Origin: Amphiura filiformis
Taxonomy: Eukaryota > Echinodermata > Ophiuroidea > Amphilepidida > Amphiuridae
NCBI RefSeq assembly: GCF_039555335.1
Contig: NC_092641.1
Location: forward strand, 30,130,848-30,194,847
Length of the DNA stretch: 64,000 nt
Reading direction: 5' to 3'
The translations under genes and the position numbers were made by a program. The notes beneath the pieces were generated by a model. The model had not been told where the DNA came from. It searched no databases and saw only the letters and a program-made list of their open reading frames with translations. This document shows positions 41,553 to 52,474 of the stretch, in pieces (position 1 is the stretch's first letter; each line of letters starts with the position of its first letter).

Positions 41553-42404
41553 TGAAGTTATTTATTAAGTTGATTCTGTAGTGAGGGCATGCTCTCTATT
41601 ATTTTTTTTTCCAGTTTCCTCGTATCATGCTTGACATGATGTGTTCCTTTTAATTTATTTCGCCTCTTATGTATTTCTTTATTTTTCTTTTAAATGTATA
41701 TTATCATAGCGCCCTCTATTATTTTGGACCTATTTCTTATGCGGAGTAAAATTGATTGAAATCTAATGGTATGGGAGTAAAACGATTTCACCGATCTTTC
41801 CCTACCCAGAATGCCTAAAGTGGCTACCATTATTCGCCTGTTTTTCGTGATTTCTCCGGAAATACGTCGATTTGGATTGTCAAATTTAAAGCAATATTAA
41901 AACATTTTAGCATTTCTTTGCCATAAAATGTTAGCTTTTACTGTCAGATATATCCCCTTTTATTTTTGAGCCGAACAACTACGAGCTAAAAGGTTGATTT
42001 TATGAAAAGTTCAAATAAACTTACTTTTATTTTATATGAAATAATTAGAACGTAAACATCTCCAATTTATAAAACACGTGAAAATAGACTGTTAACATAG
42101 TACGCATTATATCATTCACGTTGTTATGAGCAAGGCAGCCTGTTAACCTGTGATCTCTCTATATCTCTGTATATGTGGGTGTGTATGTGTGGGGGGGGGG
42201 GGTACTCGAGGGCTTACTGATGGCTTATCGATAGGCCCTAATCGATCAATATTCAGTCAATACTTAATCAATCAAGATTAGGTCTACTTTTCAAAAAGAT
42301 TAAAATGATGGGGGCAGTGATTTGCAAACCCGTCGGGTCGCCTGTTTACGAAAGGTCTATTCCGGGTGGGGTGGTTGGTTGGGGGGTGGTGGTTTTGGTT
42401 GTCC
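41553..42404. other. Interval with a poly-G tract only
   Basis: No gene seen. A G12 run occurs at 42190-42201 and a G-rich GGGTGGGGTGGTTGG stretch at about 42365-42385 that could form G-quadruplexes. Confidence 0.4.
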
Positions 42405-42625
42405 CGTCAATTAAAAATCAATAATCGATTATCGATTATCAATCAAGATAATCTCAATTTTTCTCATTCAAAATCATGCGGAAATGATTTTCAAACACGT
42501 CAATTCGATCCCTTACGAAGGGTCTACTGGGAGGGGAGGGGTTGTCGTGTCAATCAATAATCGATAATCGATGATTGATAATCGATAATCAATAATTGAT
42601 AATCGATAATCAATCAAGATATTCT
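42405..42625. repeat. ATCGAT/AATCAAT-rich repeat
   Basis: AATCGATTATCGATTATCAA and ATCGATAATCGATGATTGAT style words alternate over two clusters (42410-42450, 42553-42625) around a copy of TCAAACCGTC-like unique text. The motif family overlaps Onecut/Cut (ATCGAT, ATTGATT) and DREF-like (TATCGATA) recognition words. Confidence 0.6.
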
Positions 42626-43081
42626 CTATTTCCGGAACGTTAAAGAAAACAAAAAAAACAACGAAATTCCCATTTTTATGCCGCAATTGATAAAATCAAC
42701 ATTTTTGGCAATAAAATTTTTTTTTTTGTTCTGAATAAAGAAATTGGAAAGTGTGTACTGACCGATTTTGTGAGTTTTTGGGGGTCAATGTCATTTTCGT
42801 TTATAACAATGACCATGGTAACGCCCAACTAGTCCGTGATTGGCAACGCTATTGGTCATTCCATTCTTATGAAATATTAATTACAAATTTGTCTATAACA
42901 CGCGCTTCTATGGGATAATGTTCCACAAAATCACGTTTTTCTCGAAAAGTGGGTAAACTCTAAGCAACGGATTTTTTCCAAAAATATTTCTTTGAACATG
43001 GAACATATGATTTTCTTCTTTAAAAAAAAAAAAACTAAAATAATGATTTGAAGCAAAAGTTCTAAAGTTAAAATAGGCCCT

Positions 43082-43515
43082 ATGTCACAGGGGAAGTTGC
43101 CCAAATTGGTCCAGAATTGTCAAAATAGTATAAAGTTATTCAAAGTTTCAAAAACTTGCTTAAAACTTCCTCGAAATTGCGGTAAGTTGCACAAAGTTGC
43201 TTTTTAAGTTTCTCAAAATCGCGTAAAGTTATTCAAAATTTCACAAAATTGCTTAACATTTTCTCAAAATTGCTTAAAGTTGCTGAAAAGATGCTCAAAA
43301 GTTTTCAAAATTACTCAAAATTGCTTCAACTCCCGCGCAAGCTGCGTAAAGTGAGCGCGGATTCTATGAAATTGTCAAAAATTTTCCAATGCAGCGCAAA
43401 TAGGTCAACAACCTCACACACTTTTGGGGAACTTTACGTAACATTAAAAAATGTTGCAAAATTTCGGACATTTTTGGAGAATTTTGACACCTTTGGGCAA
43501 CTTCCCCTGTGACAT
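43082..43515. mobile_element. Element with ATGTCACAGGGGAAGTTGCC ends
   Basis: A 24-bp terminal inverted repeat (ATGTCACAGGGGAAGTTGCC... and complement) closes a 434-bp element. The interior is a degenerate minisatellite of about 20 bp, TTGCTCAAAATTGCTTAAAG. No reliable target duplication is seen. Confidence 0.7.
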
Positions 43516-44424
43516 GTGGCCTACTACGGCAAAGCAAAGAAAATTGGAATTTACTACCAGCGCACATGTCGCCAATACGTACCACAACTCACTCCTTCGG
43601 TCATGTTGTGGTACGACCCTTTGTTGTGTAGGGGAGAGCGGGGAGTGTTCGCCCACCCCTTGTTTCTCAGCACTACGGCTATCGGGGGATTTGGTGATGG
43701 CAAAATTAGGTGACATAGGCCTAGGTCATTATAAACTTCTCATATTAGCTACGCGACATATAGGGACGTGTTCATCGAACTGCAGCCAAAACAAAAAAAT
43801 TACACCAAAACGTAATTTTTGTTGCATTAATAATGTTGTATTATCATTGATACATAAATACAGATGGTTTTAATGGAAATCTGTGTTGGGAACATATGGG
43901 ATTTCTCAAAGATTTAATGCAGTTATAAACTCCTTATTCGATTTGTATTTTGCATACCCTGAAGAAAATACAAAATGTGCACAAGGGGCACGTTCGCCCT
44001 TTTGAGGATGGGGCATGTTCGCCCTATATCTTCCCAGGCGGACTTACCCCAAACTGGAGGGCGGACCTGCCCCATCAGCGTATTATGCAAAATATTGATA
44101 ATTATACCATTAAACAAGGTAAAACTACTGAAAAGCATGTTTTTTAAAGTTATGTGGTATCAGTATTACTCATACCAGCGTTTATGTCCTAATCCATAAG
44201 GGACCGTTCATAAATACTTTGGTGAGGGGGACTGGGCAAAGTGTGGGGGGACACAAAAAGTTTTGAGTTCCACAAAGGGGGGGACCAAAAAGTTTTGGTT
44301 ACTAAAGGAGGGGGGTCAAAAAAGTTTTAAACAAGAAAATACCCAAAGAACAAGAGCATACAAAATGTTTGCGCGCTATGCGCACATATGTACCAATAAA
44401 GCCCTTTTACCCCGATTATGGCTA

Positions 44425-44508
44425 AAAACAGTGAAAAAGACATTTTTTGGCGCGCTACGCGCGCTCATTAGTAATGAGCGCGCGTAGCACGCCAAAAAAT
44501 GTCTTTTT
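44425..44508. repeat. GC-rich perfect hairpin
   Basis: AAAAAGACATTTTTTGGCGC followed by GCTACGCGCGCTCATTA is answered by TAATGAGCGCGCGTAGC and GCCAAAAAATGTCTTTTT. Arms are about 37 bp with almost no loop and one mismatch (GCGC versus GCAC). Confidence 0.85.
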
Positions 44509-44745
44509 CTCAAGATTTTTAATACTTAAGACTTGTTTATCAGGGGCGTAGCCAGCTTTCTGGGGATACTGGCAAAGACATTACCAGTATCCCATTAAAG
44601 CCTTTTTGAATCCCACTGATAATAGTGGGTCAAAATGATGCAACCAGCATTTTTGTTGTCTTTGCCCTGAAATTTATATTTTCCCTTGACTAAGAAAGCT
44701 GGCTACGCCCCTGATAAACAAGTCTTAAGTATTAAAAATCTTGAG
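44509..44745. mobile_element. Small element with CTCAAGATTTTTAATACTTA ends
   Basis: Inverted arms of about 50 bp (CTCAAGATTTTTAATACTTA, AGACTTGTTTAT, CAGGGGCGTAGCCAGC) enclose 130 bp. The hAT-like CAGGGGCGTAGCC lies inside the arms, so its flanks are inverted instead of duplicated. Confidence 0.7.
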
Positions 44746-45878
44746 TATATGCCCAGATGTTGCTCTCAATTTCCAGTGGCATAGAGACGGGGGGCAGGTT
44801 GGGACATGCGCCACTCTTAGGGGGCGCCGAATTGACCAATTCAGCATCGATTCTGCGCCCCTCTAAGCGATGAAAGTCGAAATTTTTGCGCGCTTCGCGC
44901 GCATTTCAGAACAAAATCATTTGAAATTTCAATTTAAGATCGATATTCAACTTCATTATAACCAAAATTAATTAGTGGTAGGCCCTATTTGTGCTCCGCG
45001 CACAATAATTAGTTCAAGAATCGGGAGCGACACCTATCCTTAGCCCTGGGTGCCACAAGCCCTAGAAAACGCCACCGACATTTCCCTTTCTTGTGTTACT
45101 TTTATTTATTTAATTATTGGGTATAAGAATGAAACATGTATTTTCAAAAAATTAGAATGCATAAATTGAAATTAAACTTCATACAAGTCACAGCATATGA
45201 AAAACACCTTCAACTTTCATGTTAGGAAACAGGCCTATTATAAATAAATGTATATAAACAATTGTGACTGAGTTTGCACAAATGGAGTAGCACCCTCCCC
45301 AGACTGTTGGGGGGGGTAAAAAAAGTTGTGTATGTCTAAAGAGGGGGTCAAAAAGTTTTAGGTTCTCTGGAGGGGTCAAAAAGTTTGACTCAAAAATTTC
45401 CAAGTGCCCAGCCCCCCCCCCCCACCAAAGTATTTATGAACGGTCCCTAATCTCCCCGAAGTTGTAAACATGATACGTTTAAGCTCACTTTGGACCCCTA
45501 CATTTTACCATGACCCGACCCCTGCAACAAATTTAGTGACTCTCCAGAAGAGAATGAATGCCCTGTATACTCTTGCTAAATGTTTGCATTGAATATGTTA
45601 TTGTTATGCAATGTTTAAATCTTTTTTTGTGATTAGGGTGAACTTACCCCACCATATGGGCGAACCTGCCCCAATATGGGGCAAGTTCGCCACTTTGCAA
45701 AACTTTTTTGTTTGCTCTATCCTGTTGCTATTGTAAGGCCTATAGTTCTGGGATTGTGGCCGTATATATCTAAGACATAGGGCTTTCACATGGGCTAATC
45801 AGGTCATCCCTAACCTTAAAATTGACATCGCTAGGCTGGTCAGAAATAAATAGGGCGAACACTCCCCGCTCTCCCCTA

Positions 45879-46209
45879 TATCACCTTCCCGCACGCCGTG
45901 ACGTACTGTGTGTTATGAACATCGTGTATGCGTTCGACTAATAATTCCATCATCACGGATTTTGACAAAACTACAGCACTTAGAGTCTTGATTTTTGCAG
46001 GGTATATTGGTTTAATAAAGTACAATTTAATCGTGTAAAAAAAGGAATTTAAAAAATTCAGTGAGGGCGTCTTCCTCAGCAAATGTTATAATATGGCTTT
46101 AAGGATGGTAATGAGAAAAATATTTTCTATTAAACAATACCAAAAACTCATCAACAATGAGAAAAATCGGGGGAATCGCGCAATGATCGTGAGATGAGCG
46201 ACTGCTAAA
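45879..46209. other. Interval with a repeat fragment shared with 3045-3105
   Basis: 46030-46090 repeats GTGAGGGCGTC and TCAGCAAATGTTATAATATG from near the window start. No gene is seen otherwise. Confidence 0.5.
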
Positions 46210-46265
46210 GCATTTTACACCCTGATGTGGCAGTGACGTCACTGCCACATCAGGGTGGAAAATGC
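46210..46265. repeat. 56-bp palindrome centred on TGACGTCA
   Basis: GCATTTT-A-CACCCTGATGTGGCAG and its complement meet at TGACGTCA (46234-46241), a perfect cAMP-response element. Only one pair is mismatched. A second palindrome, CTATGTCCTCAGGACATAG, follows at 46284-46302. Confidence 0.9.
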
Positions 46266-46453
46266 GTTAGTCAGACTGACTGACTATGTCCTCAGGACAT
46301 AGCGCTACCACACGAGCGCTACCGCACATGCGATACCTACCTAAAAACATGCGTATGAACGTGCGGTCGATGTACGGCGTATTGAAAATCGCAATCTCGC
46401 TATTATGTATGTGTGTACGTGTAGTTCTGGGAGTTCTTGATTAATACGGCCAA

Positions 46454-46578
46454 GGGGCCGTTCACAAAACACTTGTTACGAGGGCCTGATGCAAAAAAAT
46501 TCTCGCCCCAAGGTGAAAACTTTTAAGGACCCCTTTTTTCATCAGCCCTCCCCCGAACAAGTGTTTGTGAACGGTCCC
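46454..46578. mobile_element. Short Harbinger-type MITE
   Basis: Ends GGGGCCGTTCACAAAACAC and GTGTTTGTGAACGGTCCC are inverted with small changes; flanks are CAA and TAA. A right end of the same kind (AACAAGTGTTTGTGAACGGT) is at 56537-56560. Confidence 0.65.
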
Positions 46579-46791
46579 TAAAGCCCGCTACAGACTCCGA
46601 GTATAAATCCACGTAGAATATTTGATGTAACATATCTCTGCTATTTGATCTATTTCCATGTTTAAGCTCTAACGAATATTTGATGACGTATAATCGATAA
46701 TAGGCCTAATATCTTACAGATCTAGATTTTCAGATCTAAAAGAAATAGTTCTACATCGACTTTACGTCACCAAACATTCATTAGAACTTAA

Positions 46792-47130
46792 AGGGCATTT
46801 CGTGATCCACAGCCTCATCCCCCCACTTTTCTCAAAAAAAGTTGAGATTTTTATATCACTGGAATTAACCTCTGGCTACATAATATTTATGTACAAAATA
46901 TTTCTTGCAGATTACTTCGTTTTGCAAAGATATCGTGAAATTTGAATTTCGTTCTGGTGCACCAGAACGAAATTACAACGCATTGTCTATGGAGCAGTGT
47001 AATACACATAATCATGCATAACTCGCAAACGCAAAATCGGAATCAACTGAAATTTTGGGAATAAGCTTTTTCGTGCATATGTACTGAAAAATGTCATAAA
47101 AAGAGGATGCTAGGATCACGAAATCCTCCT
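46792..47130. mobile_element. MITE M, copy 2 (complete)
   Basis: TTAA flanks (46788-46791, 47131-47134), ends AAGGGCATTTCGTGATCC and GGATCACGAAATCCTCC, 339 bp. It is in reverse orientation to copies 1 and 3. The junction CTATGGACAATG region is uninterrupted, serving as the empty site for 7562-8802 (here read as CATTGTCTATGG). Confidence 0.9.
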
Positions 47131-47290
47131 TTAAACATTACTGGAAATAGAATGGCAATATAACGTAGATATGTTACACCGAATAGTTTACATCCACTAA
47201 AAGGTCTGTAGGATCCTCAAGAATATCGGTTACGTGACGAGCTTACCCCGGTGCTGCGTGCAAAACCACATACCTTTGCAAAATATGATA

Positions 47291-47388
47291 TTTTGCATAT
47301 GCAAAATTACATACTTTCCAAAAGTATGTAGTTTTGCATATGCAAAACTACATACTTCGGCAAAATATGTAGTTTTGCATATGCAAAA
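47291..47388. promoter_or_regulatory. Three TTTTGCATATGCAAAA palindromes spaced 41 bp
   Basis: TTTTGCATATGCAAAA occurs at 47291-47306, 47332-47347 and 47373-47388. The core TGCATATGCA is the paired POU-domain site called MORE. Between them ACATACTTTCCAAAAGTATG and similar inverted words occur. Function is inferred. Confidence 0.6.
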
Positions 47389-47901
47389 TATCATACTTTA
47401 CGGTCACTATGAAAAATACAAGTTTTGCTGGGAAACCCCGTGCAGTTCGTGTTTGTGAATAAGGGCGCATGTCACAATGATTGGTAACTTATATTTTAAA
47501 AGGCAAAATATAGCGGACTGTGTATGTAACAAATGAATTAGCAATATCTGTATCTGTCTCCACAATCCTAAAGTATTAGGCTACATAATAATATAAATTA
47601 TTCTTTGAAAGTAGAGAATATTAGAACAGTGACCATATGGATCCATTCTGCCCCTAAAGCGAACAACACATAGGGCCTACACGGCCTTGACCTGCGGTTG
47701 TCTAAATTCTTAGGGATTTGCATGCTGGTCATGTATAGAAGATAAATAACAGAGTAGCTCAGAGTGACCTTCAGCTTCTCCGTGTTTGGTCAGACCTACT
47801 GTATAGGCGTAGGCTACATGGGGTGTATCCTGCATAAATTAGTGTTCTTGTTCAAACCTGAGACTAGTATACCTCAGGTTCAAACACATGTTTCACACTT
47901 A
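47389..47901. other. Interval without recognised genes
   Basis: Only a small inverted repeat, GTTCAAACCTGAG and CTCAGGTTCAAAC (about 47850-47885), is seen before the Harbinger-type element. Confidence 0.4.
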
Positions 47902-49042
47902 GGGAGTGTTCATTAATACTTTGGTAGGGGGGGCTGGTCTACCTCAAATTTTTCACTCGAAAACTTTTTCGACCCCCCCTCGATGGACCGCTAAACTTTT
48001 TTGACCCCCCCTCTTTTGACAGACAAAACTTTTTTGACCCCCCCCATTATCGTATAACAAACATACTTAGTGTTGTTTCCAGTGGTGTGGTATCTGGGTC
48101 ACATGTCATTGAGGGAGGCAAATGTTTGAAACATTCCCGGTGGGACAATTGCGCATGAAATACAAGCACAAGGAAATTTTAATTTTATACTTAATTTAGA
48201 TTTGTCCCAAATCAGGGTGTTTATCTGATTTTACAGGGATAAATGAAATAGAGGATTTATTTGGAGGTTCATACTCAGGTGCATAATTTAGATCCATGGC
48301 TATTATGATAGTACTGTACAAATGCGTGTGAATACCGCCCAAAAAATTTGGCCATATTGAAGCTTGAATGGTCAAATATTGTTAAAATTAGAACTAATTT
48401 ATGCAAAAAGCTAAAATGGTCAAATATGAGATTAATTTGGTCACGCAAATGTACACAGGTATCAGTTTTGGCCCCCAAAGACCGTGGTACCTGGGCCTGT
48501 GCCCACTCTGCCTATGGTAAATCTACCCATGGGCCTTTGTGTACAAAATAATTTTGCAATGAGAAATAGTAAACTGAACATGCTGAAGTGTGCAGTTTAC
48601 GTGCAAAGAAATCCAATTTATTTGCAATATTTTCTTGATTTAGTTGTATTTGATCAGATTGGTACATAATCATACTGATTTGTAGCCTACTTTGAAGAGA
48701 TATAAAATTTTATGATAAAAAGTGCCAGTATTTCTTAGACCAACCCAGATGTTGCATGTTGCTGATCATCTTTAATGTTATATTAAATTAATAGATATGT
48801 GTACACTAAGTGCCATCATTTTTTCAAACAAAAGCACTGAAAACGAAAACTTGCCCATGTTAAAAGTGATATATAGGGTCTCAATGCGCGCGAAGCGCGC
48901 GAAAATTTTGGGTTTTGAAGAGGAAAACTTTTTGGCCCCCTTTCCTACCACCTAAAACTTTTTGGTCCCCCTCTTTAAGGTCCAAAACTTTTTGGCCCCC
49001 TCCTTTTACCAGCCCCCCACCAAAGTATTTCTGAACACTCCC
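47902..49042. mobile_element. Harbinger-type element, TTA TSD
   Basis: Ends GGGAGTGTTCATTAATACTT and AAGTATTTCTGAACACTCCC are inverted copies with few changes, between TTA trinucleotides (47899-47901, 49043-49045). Inside both ends CCCCC and AAAACTTTTT words recur. It contains GCGCGCGAAGCGCGCG near 48886. No transposase. Confidence 0.78.
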
Positions 49043-49045
49043 TTA

Positions 49046-49697
49046 AGTGTAGCCTACGCTGCATGACTGTATGTTTCTGTTTTCAGGGATGATTATAATG
49101 TCTAATTAATGATGAGGGACATTAATTTGGTGGTATGCACCCTTACAACACACATCGCGCGGTGTTTCTTTATGCAAAATAAAAGTTATGCAAAACATCA
49201 TACTTTGTTAGTATGTAGATATGAATGCTATACCGGGCCGGGAGCTTACACTTACGCATTGTCCAGTCCGGTGTGATTTTCTTTTGAAAATCCAAGGAAA
49301 TCTAATAAATTTTGCCTTCGGACTTGATCGGTTCCCTCAGACATCTTGCGACTCTTTACATCAAATTGAGAATCTTATTTTCGATTAACAATGAATTAAC
49401 TAAGATAACGTACCAATTACATTGTATTGACATTTATTAGATTTTATTGACATTTATTATGTAATTTATTATGTTTACCATGACGGATCATTTTCCGTGC
49501 AAATATTCAATTTAACCAGATAAGAAAAGAATTATTCTTTATTTCAACATATAGGCCTATATCTCATGCAAAATGTATTCAATGCACATAATGAAGAAGG
49601 CGACCAGCAATACCATAATAATAGTGACTATAAAATTATTTAATTTGTGTATATCATGGAACATACTCTTTGCGTGGCTGTGCGTAGTAAGCTGTTG
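49046..49697. other. Interval without recognised features
   Basis: ATGCAAAATAAAAGTTATGC near 49170 resembles the POU-site array at 47.3 kb. No gene is seen. Confidence 0.4.
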
Positions 49698-49699
49698 TA

Positions 49700-50204
49700 T
49701 AGACGATTTCCGTAATTGACCACTTCGTCGCCGTTGGCGGCTTCTGGCTATGCTAACTCCAGTTTAGCGGAGCAGAAACACTGAAAGCGAGGTCAAAGAT
49801 CAAATTACATACTCCCAATTATGCAAAGTTAATTTGCTAAATAACTATAAGGACTATCTAGCTGAAACTTGGTACATAATGTAGTATAGTAGAAATATAG
49901 TTTATAATTTTAATCTGCATAATTAATTAGAGTTCATTTTATTTTTCAAGAAATTAACCATAATTAATTATGCAGATTAAAATTAGCAAAATGTTAAACA
50001 TAATATTTATTGTGCTTTATTACATTATGTATCTAGTCTCAGCTAGATAGTCCTTATATTTACTTAGCAAATTAACTTTGCACAATTGGGAGTATGTAAT
50101 TTGATCTTTGGCCTCGCTTTCAGTGTTTCTGTTCCGCTAAACTGGAGTTAGCAGAGCCAAACGCCGCCACCGGCGACGAAGTGGTCAATTACGGAAATCG
50201 TCTA
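49700..50204. mobile_element. 505-bp near-perfect palindrome flanked by TA
   Basis: Arms of about 245 bp are inverted copies: TAGACGATTTCCGTAATTGA, CCACTTCGTCGCCG, CTCCAGTTTAGCGGA and ATTACATACTCCCAATT. TA flanks both sides. The centre near 49950 has TAATTAATTATGCAGATTAA. The arms are almost fully complementary to the ends, typical of foldback-type MITEs of mariner type. Confidence 0.88.
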
Positions 50205-50206
50205 TA

Positions 50207-50960
50207 CGCAGATAATATGAGATAACCTCGCTAATCTGGACGCCGCGCGCCTAGAGTATCGTTGTAGGCTCGTGTATTAGATTAGTCGCAGAGTAACAAG
50301 CGTAGTTTAATGTTCCACGATGTACACGAATTAAATATTAATTTTTTTCTATAATAATAATAATAATAATAAATTAAATTTTGTAGACACAGCAGTGTTT
50401 CCAAGCTTAAAACATAAAAAATTCAATAATTACATTTATACGATATTACACAAAGATATTACAGAAACTAAAGCACACAACAGTTCTAATATGATAGAGC
50501 CCGGGGTGATAGAGTAAAAAAAATGGAATCTTTAAGAGCTCTGTCACCCACATTTGCACAGTTTTTTGTGGGACATGAGAGCACATCAGACATACGATGA
50601 ATGTCCTTCTGATACCATATAATTTTGAATTTTGAAATTCGCGATATAATACAAATTTGATGGCAAATTATTATTAAAAATTGATATTTTTGACATTTAA
50701 CAGTCCTCGAAGTAAAATCTAATGATATTTACTTAAAGTGTATGTAGCTAGCTGGGAGGAAAAGCGTTGGGAGGAAAACTTGTATTATGTCGCTAATTTG
50801 AAAAATATCCAAATTATTTGATATCAGAATGAAATTCGATATATAGATCTGATGTGGCCCGGGTGATGATGTGCTCTCATGTCCAACAAAAAACTGTGGA
50901 AACGTTCTTATCCGATTCCGTAACTGCGATTTAAAGCCACAATGTACGATGACAAACACG
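50207..50960. repeat. Unremarkable sequence, then a fragment of family P
   Basis: Nothing is recognised to about 50560 except (TAA)n near 50350. From 50560 GGGACATGAGAGCACATCAG and CAGTCCTCGAAGTAAA match family P, with a deleted interior and degraded ends to about 50905. Confidence 0.55.
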
Positions 50961-51081
50961 ATGAATTTAGGCGATTCTATTTGTAAGTTAGGACATGTGT
51001 GTAAACATTACAAAATAAATGCCAGAAAAGCAGGTTTGAAACACAATTTAATCAATTTCATATCGTATAAAATGGCTTTAA

Positions 51082-51419
51082 AGGAGTGTTTCGTGATCCT
51101 AGCATCATCTTTTTATGACATTTTTCAGCACATATCTACGAAAAAAGCCTATTCCCAAAATTTCAGTTGATTCCGATTTTGCGTTTGCGAGTTATGCATG
51201 ATTATGTGTATTACACTGCTCCATAGACAATGCGTTGTAATTTCGTTCTGGTGCACCAGAACGAAATTCAAATTTCACGATATCTTTGCAAAACGAAGTA
51301 ATCTGCAAGAAATATTTTGTACATAAACATTATGTATCCATAGGTTTCCAGTGATATAAAAATCTCAACTTTTTTGCAGAAAAGTGGGGGGATGAGGCTG
51401 TGGATCACGAAATGCCCCT
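51082..51419. mobile_element. MITE M, copy 3 (complete)
   Basis: TTAA flanks (51078-51081, 51420-51423), ends AGGAGTGTTTCGTGATCC and GGATCACGAAATGCCCCT, 338 bp. The site CTCCATAGACAATGCGTTG is intact, matching the empty site of the nested insertion in copy 1. Immediately to its right begins a LINE C-terminus on the other strand. Confidence 0.92.
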
Positions 51420-51469
51420 TTAAATTGCTCAACATTTAGTAAGTTCTTGATATGAAGAGGAAGATTGTT

Positions 51470-51912
51470 CCATAAGGATGCGTTCACATAGAAGTATACT
51501 ATTCTGGTATACGGTGCACGTTTTGCAGGTACACGCGTATAGCTTAAATCGAGCAAGGCAATTTCATAGTACCGGGTCACATAAGGCTACGATCACATAG
51601 AAGTATACTATTCGGGTATACGGTGCACGTTTTGCAGGTGTACGCGTATAGCTTAAATCGAGTAAGGTAATTTCATAGTACCGGGTCACATAAGACTACG
51701 ATCACATAGAAGTATACTATTCGGCCATACGGTGCACGTTTTGCAGGTGCACGCGTATAGCTTAAATCGAGCAAGGCAATTTCATAGTAGGGTCACATAA
51801 GGTTACGATCACATAGAAGTATACTATTCGGGCATACGGTGCACGTTTTGCAGGTGTACGCGTATAGCTTAAATCGAGTAAGGTAATTTCATAGTACCGG
51901 GTCACACTAAGA
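51470..51912. repeat. ~117-bp tandem repeat within the LINE remnant, four units
   Basis: Units contain GATCACATAGAAGTATACTA, TACGGTGCACGTTTTGCAGG, GTATAGCTTAAATCGAG and TTTCATAGTACCGGGTCACA. The minus strand of each unit still reads as LINE protein (TRYYEI-LLDLSYTR-PAKRAP). The amplification is therefore of coding LINE sequence. Fragments continue to about 52325. Confidence 0.85.
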
Positions 51913-52474
51913 GGGCACTATTCGAAAAGGCCGTATACCTGCGTATAGTAGTATAGTGGGAATAAGTGGGAATCGTGCGCGTTCGATTTTAGTGCAGCGT
52001 ATACCGTCCTAATTTTAAAACTAAACCATATGTGGGTAAATTCATTTTTTTAAATAGATGCACTATTCTGCACATTATGACACCTCATTGAATGCAATGT
52101 GACCTCAAGAAGTAAAGTTACAAGCATTTGATTAGACGAAGAAAATTGGTAAACTGACCTATCATCATGATCATGCCTATAGTCGCTAATCCCTATACGA
52201 AATACGCTCATTCGATCAGGCTGAGTTCACATATAGTATACTCCTATATGAACTCAGCTTGATCGAATGAGCGTATTTCGTATAACGAATACCGTATACC
52301 GTATACTTCTATGTGATCGCAGCCTTATGTATGAAGCAGATGAGAAATATCATGTTCAACACCCGAGGAGGGCACTTAACTTTAGAAGTGACAGAGGTAT
52401 TATACCGGCGTGGCCTATCGCATGTAAAGGTTGTTTAAAAAGGAGGTCATTTGGAAAAAAAACACATGAAAGAA

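Larger units (their letters stand above)
44200..45447. mobile_element. Harbinger-type element, TAA TSD
   Basis: Ends GGGACCGTTCATAAATAC and the exact complement GTATTTATGAACGGTCCC lie between TAA trinucleotides (44197-44199, 45448-45450). Just inside, GGGGG and AAAAAGTTT words recur. Related elements are at 46454-46578 and 47902-49042. It contains the palindromes 44425-44508 and 44509-44745. Confidence 0.82.
43631..45876. mobile_element. Element with GGGGAGAGCGGGGAGTGTTC ends, host for nested elements
   Basis: The ends are inverted copies for about 26 bp, and TA flanks both (43629-43630, 45877-45878). Inner sequence repeats GGGCGAACCTGCCCC and ATGGGGCAAGTTCGCC near both ends. The core 44200-45447 is a separate insertion. 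No protein is encoded. Confidence 0.75.

Noticed and set aside
43451-43873. 140-codon plus-strand frame
   Set aside because: It crosses the ends of two different mobile elements and has no recognisable motif.
44509-44745. Simple hAT insertion with CAGGGGCGTAGCC ends
   Set aside because: The flanks outside these ends are inverted, not directly repeated, so the true termini lie further out.
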